Shown here one piece after another: positions 27,170 through 35,393 of a DNA stretch of 64,000 nucleotides. Under the pieces are notes generated by a model. That model searched no databases. It saw only the letters and a program-made list of their open reading frames with translations, and was not told the origin of the DNA. The position numbers and the translations under genes are program-made. The DNA comes from Fluctibacter halophilus (GTDB taxonomy: Bacteria > Pseudomonadota > Gammaproteobacteria > Enterobacterales > Alteromonadaceae), in assembly GCF_020687825.1 (NCBI RefSeq), contig NZ_JAJEWP010000002.1, forward strand, positions 372,001 through 436,000. The letters run 5' to 3'. Positions within the stretch are counted from its first letter, which is position 1; each line of letters opens with the position of its first letter.

Positions 27170-29308
27170 ATGAAATATACTCCACATAAACTTGCCAACG
27201 CAGTGGCGCTCGCCTGTGCAGCGATTGGTTTTTGCGCACACGCAGAAGACGCTGACAACAGCGTTGAAAAAATCACCGTACACGGTGCCCTCGTCGAACA
27301 GCCTTTGCGCACCCTTGCCACCAGTATTTCGGTGATTGGCAGTGAAGGCATCGCCGACCGACAAGCACAGCACCTCGAGACTATCCTCAACCGCGCCGCC
27401 AACGTGAATTTTGCCAGCGGTGCATCACGCGGGCGTTTTATGCAAATTCGCGGTATCGGTGAGCGCAGCCAGTTCGTCGATCCGATTAACCCCTCTGTCG
27501 GCTATCTGGTGGATGGGATCAATTACTCCGGCATGGCAGCCGGCGCCAGCCTGTTTGACGTTGAACAGGTTGAGGTCTTTAAAGGACCGAACAGCGCCCG
27601 CTTTGGTACTGATGGCCTTGCCGGCGTGATCAATATCATTAGCCGTGCGCCCACAGACGACACCCGGATAAATCTGTCTGCAGGTATTGCCAACTACGAT
27701 AGCTGGCATGTGGGTGCCGCTATTGGTGGGGCAGTCACTGACGGGCTGAATTACCGCCTGTCACTGCATCAGCAAACCAGTGATGGCTTCATCGAAAACA
27801 CGTTTTTACAGCGCGACGATACCAACAACGTGGATGAGCGCACCGCTCGATTGAAGCTGGCCTGGCAAGCCAGTCAAAACTGGACCTTTAACGCGGTGAT
27901 GCACGCCATTGATGTGGACAACGGCTACGACGCCTTTTCTCTCGACAGAGATCGCACGACCCTGTCTGACGAGCCGGGCTTCGATCGTCAGGACAGCGAT
28001 GCCTACGCGCTAAGTGCCCACTATGCTGGCTGGGACAACATGCAACTGGAAACGCGCATCACCCGGTTGGATGCGGATCTCGGCTATGGCTATGACGAGG
28101 ATTGGAGCTATGTCGGCATCGCGCCTTACGACCCAATCAACGATCCTGACGGTTACTTTGCCGAGTACTCTTCCACTGACCATTACTTTCGGGATCGCAC
28201 TGACCATACCTTCAGCATGAAGCTGCACAGTCTGCCGGGCAGTGATTCAGTCTGGTCGTTGGGGATTTACGCCAGTGATGAGGACGAGCATCTGTTGCGC
28301 AATTATTTTGATTGGGATATCTGGGGGCCGGCGACCTTTAACAGTGATGTGCGCCGCAAAGAGCAGGCAGTGTTCGGCTCATACCAGTGGCATCTGGATG
28401 CCAACAGCTGGATTTCTACCAGCCTGAGACTGGCCAGGCAGCAACTGGACTATGCCGATGTACGGGGCATTGAAGCCGATCTGGATGAATCCGACTGGGG
28501 CGCAGAGATCAGCTATCACCTGAAGACTTCCGACTCGACCATGTTGTATGCGAGCCTGTTACGCAGCTACAAGATGGGCGGTGCCAATGGCGAGGCGCTG
28601 GGCAAGGCTGAAGATCCTGAGCTGGCAGTATTCCGCGAGATCTTGTTGGACAATGCCACGTTTGAGGGTGAATCCATGCGTGGCCTGGAATTTGGGGTTA
28701 AAGGTGAAAATCCTTCAGGTACGTTGCAACTTAACGCAACCGCTTTTTACCAGTGGCGGGACGATATTCAGTACAAGAACTGGATTTTGCAGGACCAGAC
28801 ATTTGTTGGTTTTTATAACAACGCTGCAGATGGGCACAATTATGGTGTCGAAATTGAGCTTCGCCATACCCTCAATGAGGCGTTGAGCTGGTTTGCTAAT
28901 CTTGGCTACTTGCGCACTGAAATTAATGGCATCACGCGCCAGGACAGCGGCGAAGTCCTCGATGGTCGGGAACAAGCACACGCGCCGCAATATCAGGCGA
29001 ACGTGGGGTTACGCTGGACAATTTCTCCGGCTTGGGAAGCCTTGCTGGAAGTCGATCGCAAAGACGCGTTCTTCTATTCCTATTCCCATGATCAGATCAG
29101 CGATATTCAAACCCTGACCCATGCCAGTGTGACCTATCGTCATGACGGTTGGGCAGTCAGCCTGTATGCCCGCAACCTGTTTGATCGCGACGTGGCCAAC
29201 CGCGGATTTTATTTTGGCAACGATCCACGCGACGGTTACACCACCCATCTTTACGAGCAATGGGGTGAGCCACGCCGCGTTGGTATTACTGTGCGTTACC
29301 AATATTGA
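27170..29308 (+). CDS. TonB-dependent receptor for thiamine
   Basis: A 712-residue receptor. A signal peptide ends near AHAEDADNS, the TonB box-like VEKITVHG follows, then a plug (about 45-165: FMQIRGIGERSQFVDPINPSVGYLVDGI and VEVFKGPNSARFGTDGLAGVINII) and a barrel ending in VGITVRYQY. The substrate is assigned by context: it lies directly under a TPP riboswitch and heads an operon with YkoF-like, PnuT-like and kinase genes. Such receptors were predicted for thiamine in comparative studies of thiamine regulons. It would be energised by TonB2 or another TonB. Confidence 0.88.
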   Translation: MKYTPHKLANAVALACAAIGFCAHAEDADNSVEKITVHGALVEQPLRTLATSISVIGSEGIADRQAQHLETILNRAANVNFASGASRGRFMQIRGIGERSQFVDPINPSVGYLVDGINYSGMAAGASLFDVEQVEVFKGPNSARFGTDGLAGVINIISRAPTDDTRINLSAGIANYDSWHVGAAIGGAVTDGLNYRLSLHQQTSDGFIENTFLQRDDTNNVDERTARLKLAWQASQNWTFNAVMHAIDVDNGYDAFSLDRDRTTLSDEPGFDRQDSDAYALSAHYAGWDNMQLETRITRLDADLGYGYDEDWSYVGIAPYDPINDPDGYFAEYSSTDHYFRDRTDHTFSMKLHSLPGSDSVWSLGIYASDEDEHLLRNYFDWDIWGPATFNSDVRRKEQAVFGSYQWHLDANSWISTSLRLARQQLDYADVRGIEADLDESDWGAEISYHLKTSDSTMLYASLLRSYKMGGANGEALGKAEDPELAVFREILLDNATFEGESMRGLEFGVKGENPSGTLQLNATAFYQWRDDIQYKNWILQDQTFVGFYNNAADGHNYGVEIELRHTLNEALSWFANLGYLRTEINGITRQDSGEVLDGREQAHAPQYQANVGLRWTISPAWEALLEVDRKDAFFYSYSHDQISDIQTLTHASVTYRHDGWAVSLYARNLFDRDVANRGFYFGNDPRDGYTTHLYEQWGEPRRVGITVRYQY

Positions 29309-29322
29309 TCTAAGCTTAAGCG

Positions 29323-29346
29323 CGTAGCCTGGCGTTCCAGGCTACG
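29323..29346 (+). other. Intercistronic hairpin in the thiamine operon
   Basis: CGTAGCCTGG-CGTT-CCAGGCTACG is a perfect 10-bp stem with a 4-base loop. It lies between the receptor stop and the ribosome site of the next gene. No T tract follows, so it is more likely an mRNA-processing or stabilising element than a full terminator. Confidence 0.55.
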
Positions 29347-29360
29347 ACAGGAGATGTCCA

Positions 29361-29624
29361 ATGCTATTGTTTGTCGAAATTTCCATGTACCCGTTAAAAG
29401 AGGCGTACATCGGTCCGATTCAGACCTTTATTGATCGGCTGAACAGCCACCCGTCGCTGGATGTGGCGACCAACGCTACCGCTACCCATGTCAGTGGAGA
29501 GTATGCCGAGGTGATGCAGATCCTGGGGCAGGAAATGCAGCGGATCCATGAGGAAATTGGTCAGAGTATTTTTGTCTGCAAATTCCTCAATGGTGACAAA
29601 ATGGGAAAACGGGCCGGTGAGTGA
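29361..29624 (+). CDS. YkoF-like thiamine-binding protein
   Basis: An 87-residue single-domain protein with the pattern of the YkoF/MTH1187 thiamine-binding family: MLLFVEISMYPLKEAYIGPIQTFIDRLN, then a strand run to VCKFLNGDKMG. YkoF binds thiamine in the known Bacillus HMP/thiamine system. Here it could deliver or sense thiamine in the cytoplasm. The ATG follows ACAGGAG. Its 3' end overlaps the start of the first PnuT-like gene. Confidence 0.8.
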   Translation: MLLFVEISMYPLKEAYIGPIQTFIDRLNSHPSLDVATNATATHVSGEYAEVMQILGQEMQRIHEEIGQSIFVCKFLNGDKMGKRAGE

Positions 29625-30243
29625 GTGGCTTAACACGCTGGCGGCCCAATGGGCCAGCCAGTCGCTGTTGGAAATCATCGCCGTTGTGCTGGCACTGGCG
29701 TATGTTGCCCTGGCGACACGTCAGCATATTGCGTGTTGGCCTGCAGCCCTTGTCAGTACCGCGTTGTATATCTGGATATTCTGGGAAGTGAGCCTACCGT
29801 TTCAGGTGGTGCTGAACGCCTATTATCTGGTCATGGCAGTGTATGGCTGGCGGGCCTGGCGTAAGGCGCCGAAGCGCCAGGATGTGAAGCACAAACCGCT
29901 GCAATGGCATGCGCTGTGGTGTGTGGTACTGACGGGTGTGTCTTTAGGCCTGGGAGAGCTGGCGTCTCATTGGTTTAACGGCCAATACAATCACCTTGAT
30001 GCGGCAATTACTGTGTTCAGTGTGTTTACTACCGTGTTGGTGGCGCACAAAGTGATTGAAAGCTGGCTGTACTGGGTGGTTATCGATCTCGCTGCGGCGT
30101 ACCTGTATGGCGTGACGGGTCTATACCTGACCAGCGTATTGTTCTTCATCTATACTGTAGTGGCAATATATGGGTATTGGCGCTGGCGTAAGGATCACGC
30201 TGATACAAACGCCGTTTTGGTCGAGGGTGAAGCCCTCGAATGA
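29617..30243 (+). CDS. pnuT: PnuT-type thiamine transporter, first copy
   Basis: A protein of about 208 residues with six or seven membrane helices and PnuC-family signatures. FQVVLNAYYLVMAVYGWRAWR is seen in the first half and VIESWLYWVVIDLAAAYLY in the second. The PnuC family passes vitamins by facilitated diffusion, trapped by phosphorylation, and PnuT is the thiamine member. Start choice is uncertain: GTG 29617 overlaps the ykoF stop, while ATG 29590 would overlap it more. It sits in the riboswitch operon, so thiamine is the likely substrate. Confidence 0.85.
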   Translation: MSEWLNTLAAQWASQSLLEIIAVVLALAYVALATRQHIACWPAALVSTALYIWIFWEVSLPFQVVLNAYYLVMAVYGWRAWRKAPKRQDVKHKPLQWHALWCVVLTGVSLGLGELASHWFNGQYNHLDAAITVFSVFTTVLVAHKVIESWLYWVVIDLAAAYLYGVTGLYLTSVLFFIYTVVAIYGYWRWRKDHADTNAVLVEGEALE

Positions 30244-30256
30244 CTAGGGTTGTGCA

Positions 30257-30889
30257 GTGACGCCGACAGATACCCCCGCTTATTTCCTCCATTTTGCTGG
30301 CAGTGACACCGTGCATGCACTCGGTATTCTGACTGCCATGATGCACGCTGTGTTGGCCAGCCGTCTGAGCATGTGGTGCTGGTTGGCAGGGTTTCTCAGC
30401 GCGATGCTTTACACCATCATGTTTTTTGCCATGGACCTGACCTTGCAGGTGGTCTTGAACAGCATTTACATGTTGGTTGCGGTATGGGGATGGACGGTCT
30501 GGACACAGCGCACATCCAGCTCCCAGCCAAGTGCGGAGGGGCTTTGGTCAATGACGTGGCGTCAGCATGCCAGCGTCATTACGGTTTGGGTCGTACTGAC
30601 CCAGGTGTTGGCCTCGCTGTTTCATGCCATTGAACCCGGGCTTCTGACCTTTACTGAGAGCCTACTGATGTGGGGGAGCCTGGTAGCGGCGATCATGACG
30701 GTGTACCGCATCTTGGAGAGCTGGTGGTATTGGTTGGTCGTCAACGCACTTAGCGCCTTTCACTATGGCACCAATGGCGAGTGGTTTGCGGCTGCACTGT
30801 TTATCGCCTTCTTACCGATTTGTGTTTACGGTGCGTATTACTGGCGCCGGGGCTGGCGTGGCGAGTTGGAGCACTTGAATGTCGAGTAA
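30257..30889 (+). CDS. PnuT/PnuC-type vitamin transporter, second tandem copy
   Basis: A 210-residue protein with the same PnuC layout as its upstream neighbour: LQVVLNSIYMLVAVWGWTVW and RILESWWYWLVVNALSAFHYG. It starts with GTG 30257 and overlaps the downstream kinase gene. The two copies are diverged, so this is an old duplication or two separate acquisitions. It may transport another thiamine-related compound (for example HMP or a phosphate-free precursor), or the two may act together. Confidence 0.8.
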   Translation: MTPTDTPAYFLHFAGSDTVHALGILTAMMHAVLASRLSMWCWLAGFLSAMLYTIMFFAMDLTLQVVLNSIYMLVAVWGWTVWTQRTSSSQPSAEGLWSMTWRQHASVITVWVVLTQVLASLFHAIEPGLLTFTESLLMWGSLVAAIMTVYRILESWWYWLVVNALSAFHYGTNGEWFAAALFIAFLPICVYGAYYWRRGWRGELEHLNVE

Positions 30890-31664
30890 TCTGTATGACG
30901 CATTGCGCAGCACCCATTTGTTTGGCGAACATTTCACCCTGACCCCGGTGGACGGTGGCGTGATCAATCACAGCTTTAAATTGCAAACGACGGAACATGC
31001 TTTTTTCGTCAAACGGTTTCAAACCAACCGCCTGACGTCTGTGGATCGACAGGCTCAATACTCCTTACAACATCAATTGGCGCAACATGGCGCAGCACCT
31101 GAGCCGGTGTTTTTGTCCCAACGTCATGATGTGCAGGTTGAGCATTGGGTCCCGCACAGCACCCTGGCTCAGGCCAACCGCAGTCAGGAAGACAATATCC
31201 TCGCTCTGGCACAGCGGCTGGCTTGGATCCATCAGTTGCCGGTGTTTGCCCTGTCACTGGACTTAATGGCTGATTGGGAGGCCTACCTGGCGCGTGTCGA
31301 GCATCTCAATGGTGACTGGCGTCAGCAAATGGCCAAACTGGCACCGGTGTGGTACGACAGCCACGGCGTTGATCAGGTGTTGTGTCATCATGATCTGCAA
31401 TTTGAGCATGTGTGTGCCGATATTTCCTGCGTATTTGACTGGGAGTACGCGGCCACCGGCAACCGGTATTTCGATGTCGCCAGTTGCGTTGCGATCAATC
31501 AGCTAACGGTGCCTCAGACGCGAACCTTGCTGAATGCTTATGCCGACGCCAGTGGCATACATGGCGATGATGTTGCCCGCGGTTACCAGCAGCAAGCGCC
31601 GTTGGTAACCTTGACCAACCAATTGTGGTTTGCGGCTGCGGATAGCTTGCGCGAGAGTGATTAA
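30879..31664 (+). CDS. thiK: Thiamine kinase-like phosphotransferase
   Basis: A 261-residue choline/aminoglycoside-kinase-fold protein. The catalytic loop is VLCHHDLQFEHV (His-x-Asp kept; the usual Asn five residues after Asp reads His) and the metal-binding Asp lies in CVFDWEYAATGNRYFDVAS. It would phosphorylate thiamine after entry, trapping it, as the salvage kinase ThiK does. It overlaps the second PnuT gene by 11 bases. Assignment to thiamine rests on the riboswitch operon. Confidence 0.8.
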   Translation: MSSNLYDALRSTHLFGEHFTLTPVDGGVINHSFKLQTTEHAFFVKRFQTNRLTSVDRQAQYSLQHQLAQHGAAPEPVFLSQRHDVQVEHWVPHSTLAQANRSQEDNILALAQRLAWIHQLPVFALSLDLMADWEAYLARVEHLNGDWRQQMAKLAPVWYDSHGVDQVLCHHDLQFEHVCADISCVFDWEYAATGNRYFDVASCVAINQLTVPQTRTLLNAYADASGIHGDDVARGYQQQAPLVTLTNQLWFAAADSLRESD

Positions 31665-31701
31665 ATCTCCGCCAATTGAATCTAAAAGCACACAAAAAAC
31701 C

Positions 31702-31729
31702 TTTACCTTTACCCGCGCACCAGTATAAT
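31702..31729 (+). promoter_or_regulatory. Candidate promoter of tRNA-Trp
   Basis: A -35-like TTTACC and a consensus TATAAT at 31724-31729 are separated by 16 bases, followed by the GC-rich discriminator GCCGAGGC typical of stringently controlled stable RNA genes. Confidence 0.65.
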
Positions 31730-31743
31730 GCCGAGGCTTCGAC

Positions 31744-31820
31744 AGGGGTGTAGTTCCAATTGGTAGAACAGCGGTCTCCAAAACCGATGGTTGGGGGTTC
31801 GAGTCCCTCCACCCCTGCCA
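31744..31820 (+). tRNA. trpT: tRNA-Trp (anticodon CCA)
   Basis: A 77-nt cloverleaf. The acceptor AGGGGTG / CACCCCT is followed by discriminator G and an encoded CCA. The anticodon loop CTCCAAA puts CCA at 31778-31780, and the T loop GGTTCGAGTCC is canonical. It reads tryptophan UGG codons. Confidence 0.97.
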
Positions 31821-32236
31821 TTATTCGTCGAAAAAACCGCATTCAGTGCGGTTTTTTTGTGCCTGCACTAAAGGCACTGATGGGGTGGATGGGCGAGAAC
31901 CCCCATCGGGGTTTGACACCTTTGCCGGGAGCAAAGTGTACCGCGCCAGCGCCGCTTGCGGTCAGGCACAGGGATGTGCCTGAGGAACTCCCTCCACCCC
32001 TGCCATTATTCGTCGAAAAAGCCGCATTCAGTGCGGTTTTTTTGTGCCTGCACTAAAGGCACTGATGGGGTGGATGGGCGAGAACCCCCATCGGGATTTG
32101 ACACCTTTGCCGGGAGCAAAGTGTACCGCGCCAGCGCCGCTTGCGGTCAGGCACAGGGATGTGCCTGAGGAACTCCCTCCACCCCTGCCATTATTCGTCG
32201 AAAAAGCCGCATTCAGTGCGGTTTTTTTGTGCCTGC
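31804..32236 (+). repeat. 185-bp tandem repeats starting with the 3' end of tRNA-Trp
   Basis: Two full 185-bp units (31804-31988 and 31989-32173) and a 63-bp partial third (32174-32236) each begin with the last 17 bases of the tRNA gene including CCA, then a terminator hairpin. The first two units differ at about two positions. The layout copies the known E. coli tyrT repeats, whose 178-bp units also start with the tRNA 3' end and give the rtT RNA. Open frames across it are repeat artefacts. Confidence 0.92.
31831..31858 (+). terminator. Terminator downstream of tRNA-Trp (first of three copies)
   Basis: AAAAAACCGCA-TTCAG-TGCGGTTTTTTT. The same hairpin, with one A-to-G change in its left tract, recurs at 32016-32043 and 32201-32228 in the repeat array, giving three terminators in series. 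Confidence 0.9.
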
Positions 32237-32286
32237 TGAGTTCTCTACAGCCTGCCACTTTGGGTATTTCATGGTAAGCTCCACCC

Positions 32287-32841
32287 ATGAACGAAAAAAT
32301 CACTTCTGAACCTTATACTCCTGCCCAGATTGCTGCCTTGCAAGCGATGGGGATTGGGATGTGGCATGTTTTTGACAGTACCTCGTCAGCTGGCGTCCAG
32401 GTCAGCGAAACTCAACCTGAAGCGGCGCCAGGCAGCGAAGTGCGCAAAGGAATACCCGCATCGGTGTTGGCGCTGAGAACATCGGCTGAAAAAACACCGC
32501 CTGTGGCGCCATCCGAACCAAGCGCTGCGGTTGATGCGCCGGAGCAGGGACAAGCCAGCCCTGTTTTGGAAGTGACGGGCAAAATCGTCATTGTCGCCGA
32601 ACAGCCATCAAGCCTGCCTCGTTGGCTGGCGGACGTGTTTGCCCTGTTGCAACTAGAAGAAGCTGACTGGCTGTTTGACACCAGCGACGCGTCTGCACAC
32701 TATCCTGGCGCCAGGATGGTCTGGCAAAACAGCGATAATATCCGGTTGTCTGACGGCAGGTTATCGCTGCCGCTGACAACAACACTCACTGGGGCGCAGA
32801 AATGTGCACTGTGGGATTGTATCGGACCGCTGTTACCGTGA
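32287..32841 (+). CDS. holD: HolD, DNA polymerase III psi subunit
   Basis: A 184-residue protein recognised by its ends. The N-terminal AALQAMGIGMWHVFD matches the peptide (QLGITQW in E. coli) by which psi binds the clamp loader. The C-terminal region (KIVIVAEQP, ALLQLEEADWLF, ALWDCIGPLLP) follows the psi core that binds chi. Between them lies an unusually long Pro/Ala/Glu-rich linker (about 30-95) that makes it longer than the ~137-residue E. coli protein. It is coupled to rimI, the classic holD-rimI pair. Confidence 0.8.
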   Translation: MNEKITSEPYTPAQIAALQAMGIGMWHVFDSTSSAGVQVSETQPEAAPGSEVRKGIPASVLALRTSAEKTPPVAPSEPSAAVDAPEQGQASPVLEVTGKIVIVAEQPSSLPRWLADVFALLQLEEADWLFDTSDASAHYPGARMVWQNSDNIRLSDGRLSLPLTTTLTGAQKCALWDCIGPLLP

Positions 32842-33299
32842 CCCTCAGCATTGTTGCGCTGCCCGAACAGGATGGCGTTGCAGCCCATCACATTCATCAG
32901 CAAAGTCATGTCCAGCCCTGGTCACAGTCGACGTTCATCGACACACTGACCGAGCCCTATTTTACGCTGGCGGCCTATCACGGCAACGTGCTCGCCGGGT
33001 ATGCGATTGGTTTACAGGTACTGGATGAAATTACCCTGATGGATATCGCCGTGGACCATGACCGCAAGCGTCAGGGCATTGGGCGTGAGTTATTACAGCA
33101 GTTTATCCGTGAAAGTCATCAGCGGCAGGGCAGTGTGGTGTGGTTGGAAGTGCGTGGCTCAAACAGCCCGGCAATCCAGTTGTACCAAAGCATGGGGTTT
33201 GAATTGATGGACCGCAGGAAAGACTATTACCCGACCACCACAGGTCGTGAAGATGCGCTGATGATGCGCAAATCACTGACCGATGTCAGTGGCGTCTGA
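32838..33299 (+). CDS. rimI: RimI, ribosomal protein S18 N-acetyltransferase
   Basis: A 153-residue GNAT enzyme. The acetyl-CoA loop is IAVDHDRKRQGIGRELL and the C-terminal block VRGSNSPAIQLYQSMGFELMDRRKDYYP contains the family EVR.SN..A...Y...GF..... pattern. It acetylates the N-terminal alanine of ribosomal protein S18. I chose GTG 32838, which overlaps the holD stop (GTGA) and gives family length, over an upstream ATG at 32802. Confidence 0.9.
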   Translation: MTLSIVALPEQDGVAAHHIHQQSHVQPWSQSTFIDTLTEPYFTLAAYHGNVLAGYAIGLQVLDEITLMDIAVDHDRKRQGIGRELLQQFIRESHQRQGSVVWLEVRGSNSPAIQLYQSMGFELMDRRKDYYPTTTGREDALMMRKSLTDVSGV

Positions 33300-33323
33300 C
33301 ATCGGCCTGAAAATAGAGGGAAA

Positions 33324-33581
33324 TTAACGGATGTTGGCGCGACTCAGGTTCAGCTGAGCACCGGTGCTGCCCCGCTCTACCGCCATTTCAACGATGGCAG
33401 AAGAATTGAAATTGCACCCCGCACACATGGCAATAAACTGGTTCATGTTGGGGCTCCCCACATTCTTTTCCCAGTTTTCGTAAGTTTTACGGGTCTTCAC
33501 ATTGGCCAGTTTAGCCATTTGAACGGTGGTTAGGCCTGCTTCCAGACGCATTTTGCGCAAATCTGCACCGGTAATGTACAT
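33324..33581 (-). CDS. Small helix-turn-helix regulator
   Basis: An 85-residue protein with a Cro/C1-like helix-turn-helix (ITGADLRKMRLEAGLTTVQMAKLANVKTRKTYENWEKNVGSP). The ATG at 33581 follows GAGGAA. No partner gene is adjacent in the same direction, and targets are unknown. The following 247 bases hold no gene I can support. Confidence 0.75.
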   Translation of the reverse strand: MYITGADLRKMRLEAGLTTVQMAKLANVKTRKTYENWEKNVGSPNMNQFIAMCAGCNFNSSAIVEMAVERGSTGAQLNLSRANIR

Positions 33582-33828
33582 GACGGGTTCCTCGCCTGTT
33601 TTTGTTATTGAAACGACGACAGTCACGCCCAAGGCGGCAACTGTATTCTTTATAGGCTGAGTCTATGCCAGAGGATGTGGATTCGGCTCCACAAAGTGAA
33701 AAAATCTAACCGAAGTAACTAACTGATTGATTTTGAAAGGTTAATAATTTGTCCGGTGGGGCGGGTTAATGTAAGCGGTAACATGCGGAGGGGACAGGCG
33801 TCCCCGCAGGGAGCGCCTGTCGTACCGG

Positions 33829-33990
33829 TTAGTCATTGACAGTGACCAGATCCCAGATTTGCTCGTACCAGGATTTTTCCTGCTCTTCAGCAACGGGGGG
33901 CTTGGTTTTGCTGCCGGTACCAGCTTGTACAGTACCAGCAAAAGTCAGGGTCAGGGTTAACAGTACAGCAATCAATTTAACGTTTTTCAT
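33829..33990 (-). CDS. Small exported protein of unknown function
   Basis: A 53-residue frame with a good ribosome site (GAGGAAAAACTG before ATG 33990) and a clear signal peptide (MKNVKLIAVLLTLTLTFAGTVQA), then about 30 mature residues ending WYEQIWDLVTVND. I do not recognise a family. It lies next to a repeated palindromic AT-rich upstream region (ATCCACATTTATGGTGGAT at 34033-34053). Confidence 0.55.
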   Translation of the reverse strand: MKNVKLIAVLLTLTLTFAGTVQAGTGSKTKPPVAEEQEKSWYEQIWDLVTVND

Positions 33991-34184
33991 CAGTTTTTCC
34001 TCGGAATGTGTGTGGGTAAAAATGTGGATTAGAATCCACATTTATGGTGGATTATGCTGGTTTTATAAGCAAATTGGCAGTGCTGGGCACAAATTGGCCG
34101 CACCGTACCGATTGGCGATGTCAGATACGAGGAAAAAAGGGTGTTTTATAAAGGTGACGGGTATGCGAACACATACCGTTGATG

Positions 34185-34901
34185 TCAGGCTTTTAGCAGT
34201 CTTGGTAGCAGGAGGCGGTAGCTTTCGTTAAAAATGACCCAAACAGCATAGGTTGCTAAAGCTTGAGCTACATACGGATAAGTATAGTAGACATAGGTGA
34301 TTTTGATAAAACCAAATACAGAACGAACAATGTATTCGGCAATCATGATCAGCTGAAGAAAACTTGCCACTCCATATAATTTAAAAATATGCCAATCCAA
34401 ATTGATTGATTCGGCTTTTTGGGGGAAATAATCACCTGTAAACCCGACGCGAACAAATACTAGATACCTTACAAGAAAAGCATTTGTTGCGACAAAAACG
34501 TACCAGTAGATTTCTGGTGCACTTTTGTCAGAGAAATACCAGTAGGCTTCAGATAACAACGCGATGGTAATGGTGGTTAAAAATACCTTAGATAGTTCGT
34601 CGAATCTCGTTTTGTAGTAGACAAATAAGGCTAGCCCGTAGAATACGGCTTTCACAAGCAATTCATGATTCGCCTCGCTGATACTCCACCCTGCTTCTTC
34701 AAGCAGCCGTTGGATCACTAAAATCACCACGACCCCCAGCACATTGACGTTTTTTCGGCAGATCAGTGCGGTGAAAATCAGTACCCCGATAAAAATCCGG
34801 TCAAACAGCAGGGCGTTACCAAAGGTATAGAAGCCCGCAAAGACAAACAGCCCTCCGAAGAGGGCTGTTAGTATTTTGGGCGTGTAATGGCGAAGGAGCA
34901 T
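34185..34901 (-). CDS. Multi-pass membrane protein of unknown function
   Basis: A 238-residue protein with about six hydrophobic helices. It overlaps the preceding XRE gene by four bases (ATGA), so the two are an operon. No family motif is recognised. The pair lies just left of the prfC insertion site. It could be a regulated membrane effector or old cargo from a previous insertion at this site, but that is speculation. Confidence 0.7.
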   Translation of the reverse strand: MLLRHYTPKILTALFGGLFVFAGFYTFGNALLFDRIFIGVLIFTALICRKNVNVLGVVVILVIQRLLEEAGWSISEANHELLVKAVFYGLALFVYYKTRFDELSKVFLTTITIALLSEAYWYFSDKSAPEIYWYVFVATNAFLVRYLVFVRVGFTGDYFPQKAESINLDWHIFKLYGVASFLQLIMIAEYIVRSVFGFIKITYVYYTYPYVAQALATYAVWVIFNESYRLLLPRLLKA

Positions 34902-35167
34902 CAGCTATGGGTAAAACCGAAATAATCCATCACGGTAGAGAAGAATGACTGGCGGGTTTGCTCTGACGCCTTCTGTCGGCACACAGACCACCATTTGCTG
35001 ATGACTTCTACCCCGATACTGTTCATTGTCTCGGGTTTTTCATTTTCAATCGCAGATACAGTCTCACGGCTGATGCCGATACGTACAGCCAGTTCTTCCT
35101 GGGTGTATCCGGATTCTTTTCTGAGGGCCCGCAGCTGCGCACCACTAAAATTCTTTCGACGTGCCAT
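34901..35167 (-). CDS. XRE-family transcriptional regulator
   Basis: An 88-residue protein with a textbook Cro/C1 helix-turn-helix (FSGAQLRALRKESGYTQEELAVRIGISRETVSAIENEKPET). Its ATG at 35167 gives the conserved start; the upstream in-frame extension is not family-like. It is coupled to the membrane protein gene, which it may control. It diverges from the old prfC promoter region. Confidence 0.8.
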   Translation of the reverse strand: MARRKNFSGAQLRALRKESGYTQEELAVRIGISRETVSAIENEKPETMNSIGVEVISKWWSVCRQKASEQTRQSFFSTVMDYFGFTHS

Positions 35168-35393
35168 GGCGTTTCTTCTACCAATTACGAACGTTTTTCG
35201 ATAAGAGCGCTTACAGGTAAAAAAATTACCTCTAAGCGAATATATGACAAAGTTTGCGCGGAGTAAATCTTTAGGTGCACAAATTATCGGATTTTTTGCC
35301 GATATGCGCGGCCCGAATGAGGACATTTGCACATGGGTCGTATACAATGCGCGGCCGTATTTCCTTTAACCCGCAAGAGTTCAGAGTCAACCC

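Noticed and set aside
31804-32236. CRISPR array
   Set aside because: The repeats are 185 bp, contiguous, without unique spacers and contain the tRNA end and terminators; no cas genes are near.
31760-32303. Open frames of 70-98 residues across the tRNA-Trp repeats
   Set aside because: They translate the tRNA gene, the repeats and the terminator hairpins in all units; no independent start signal or conserved motif.
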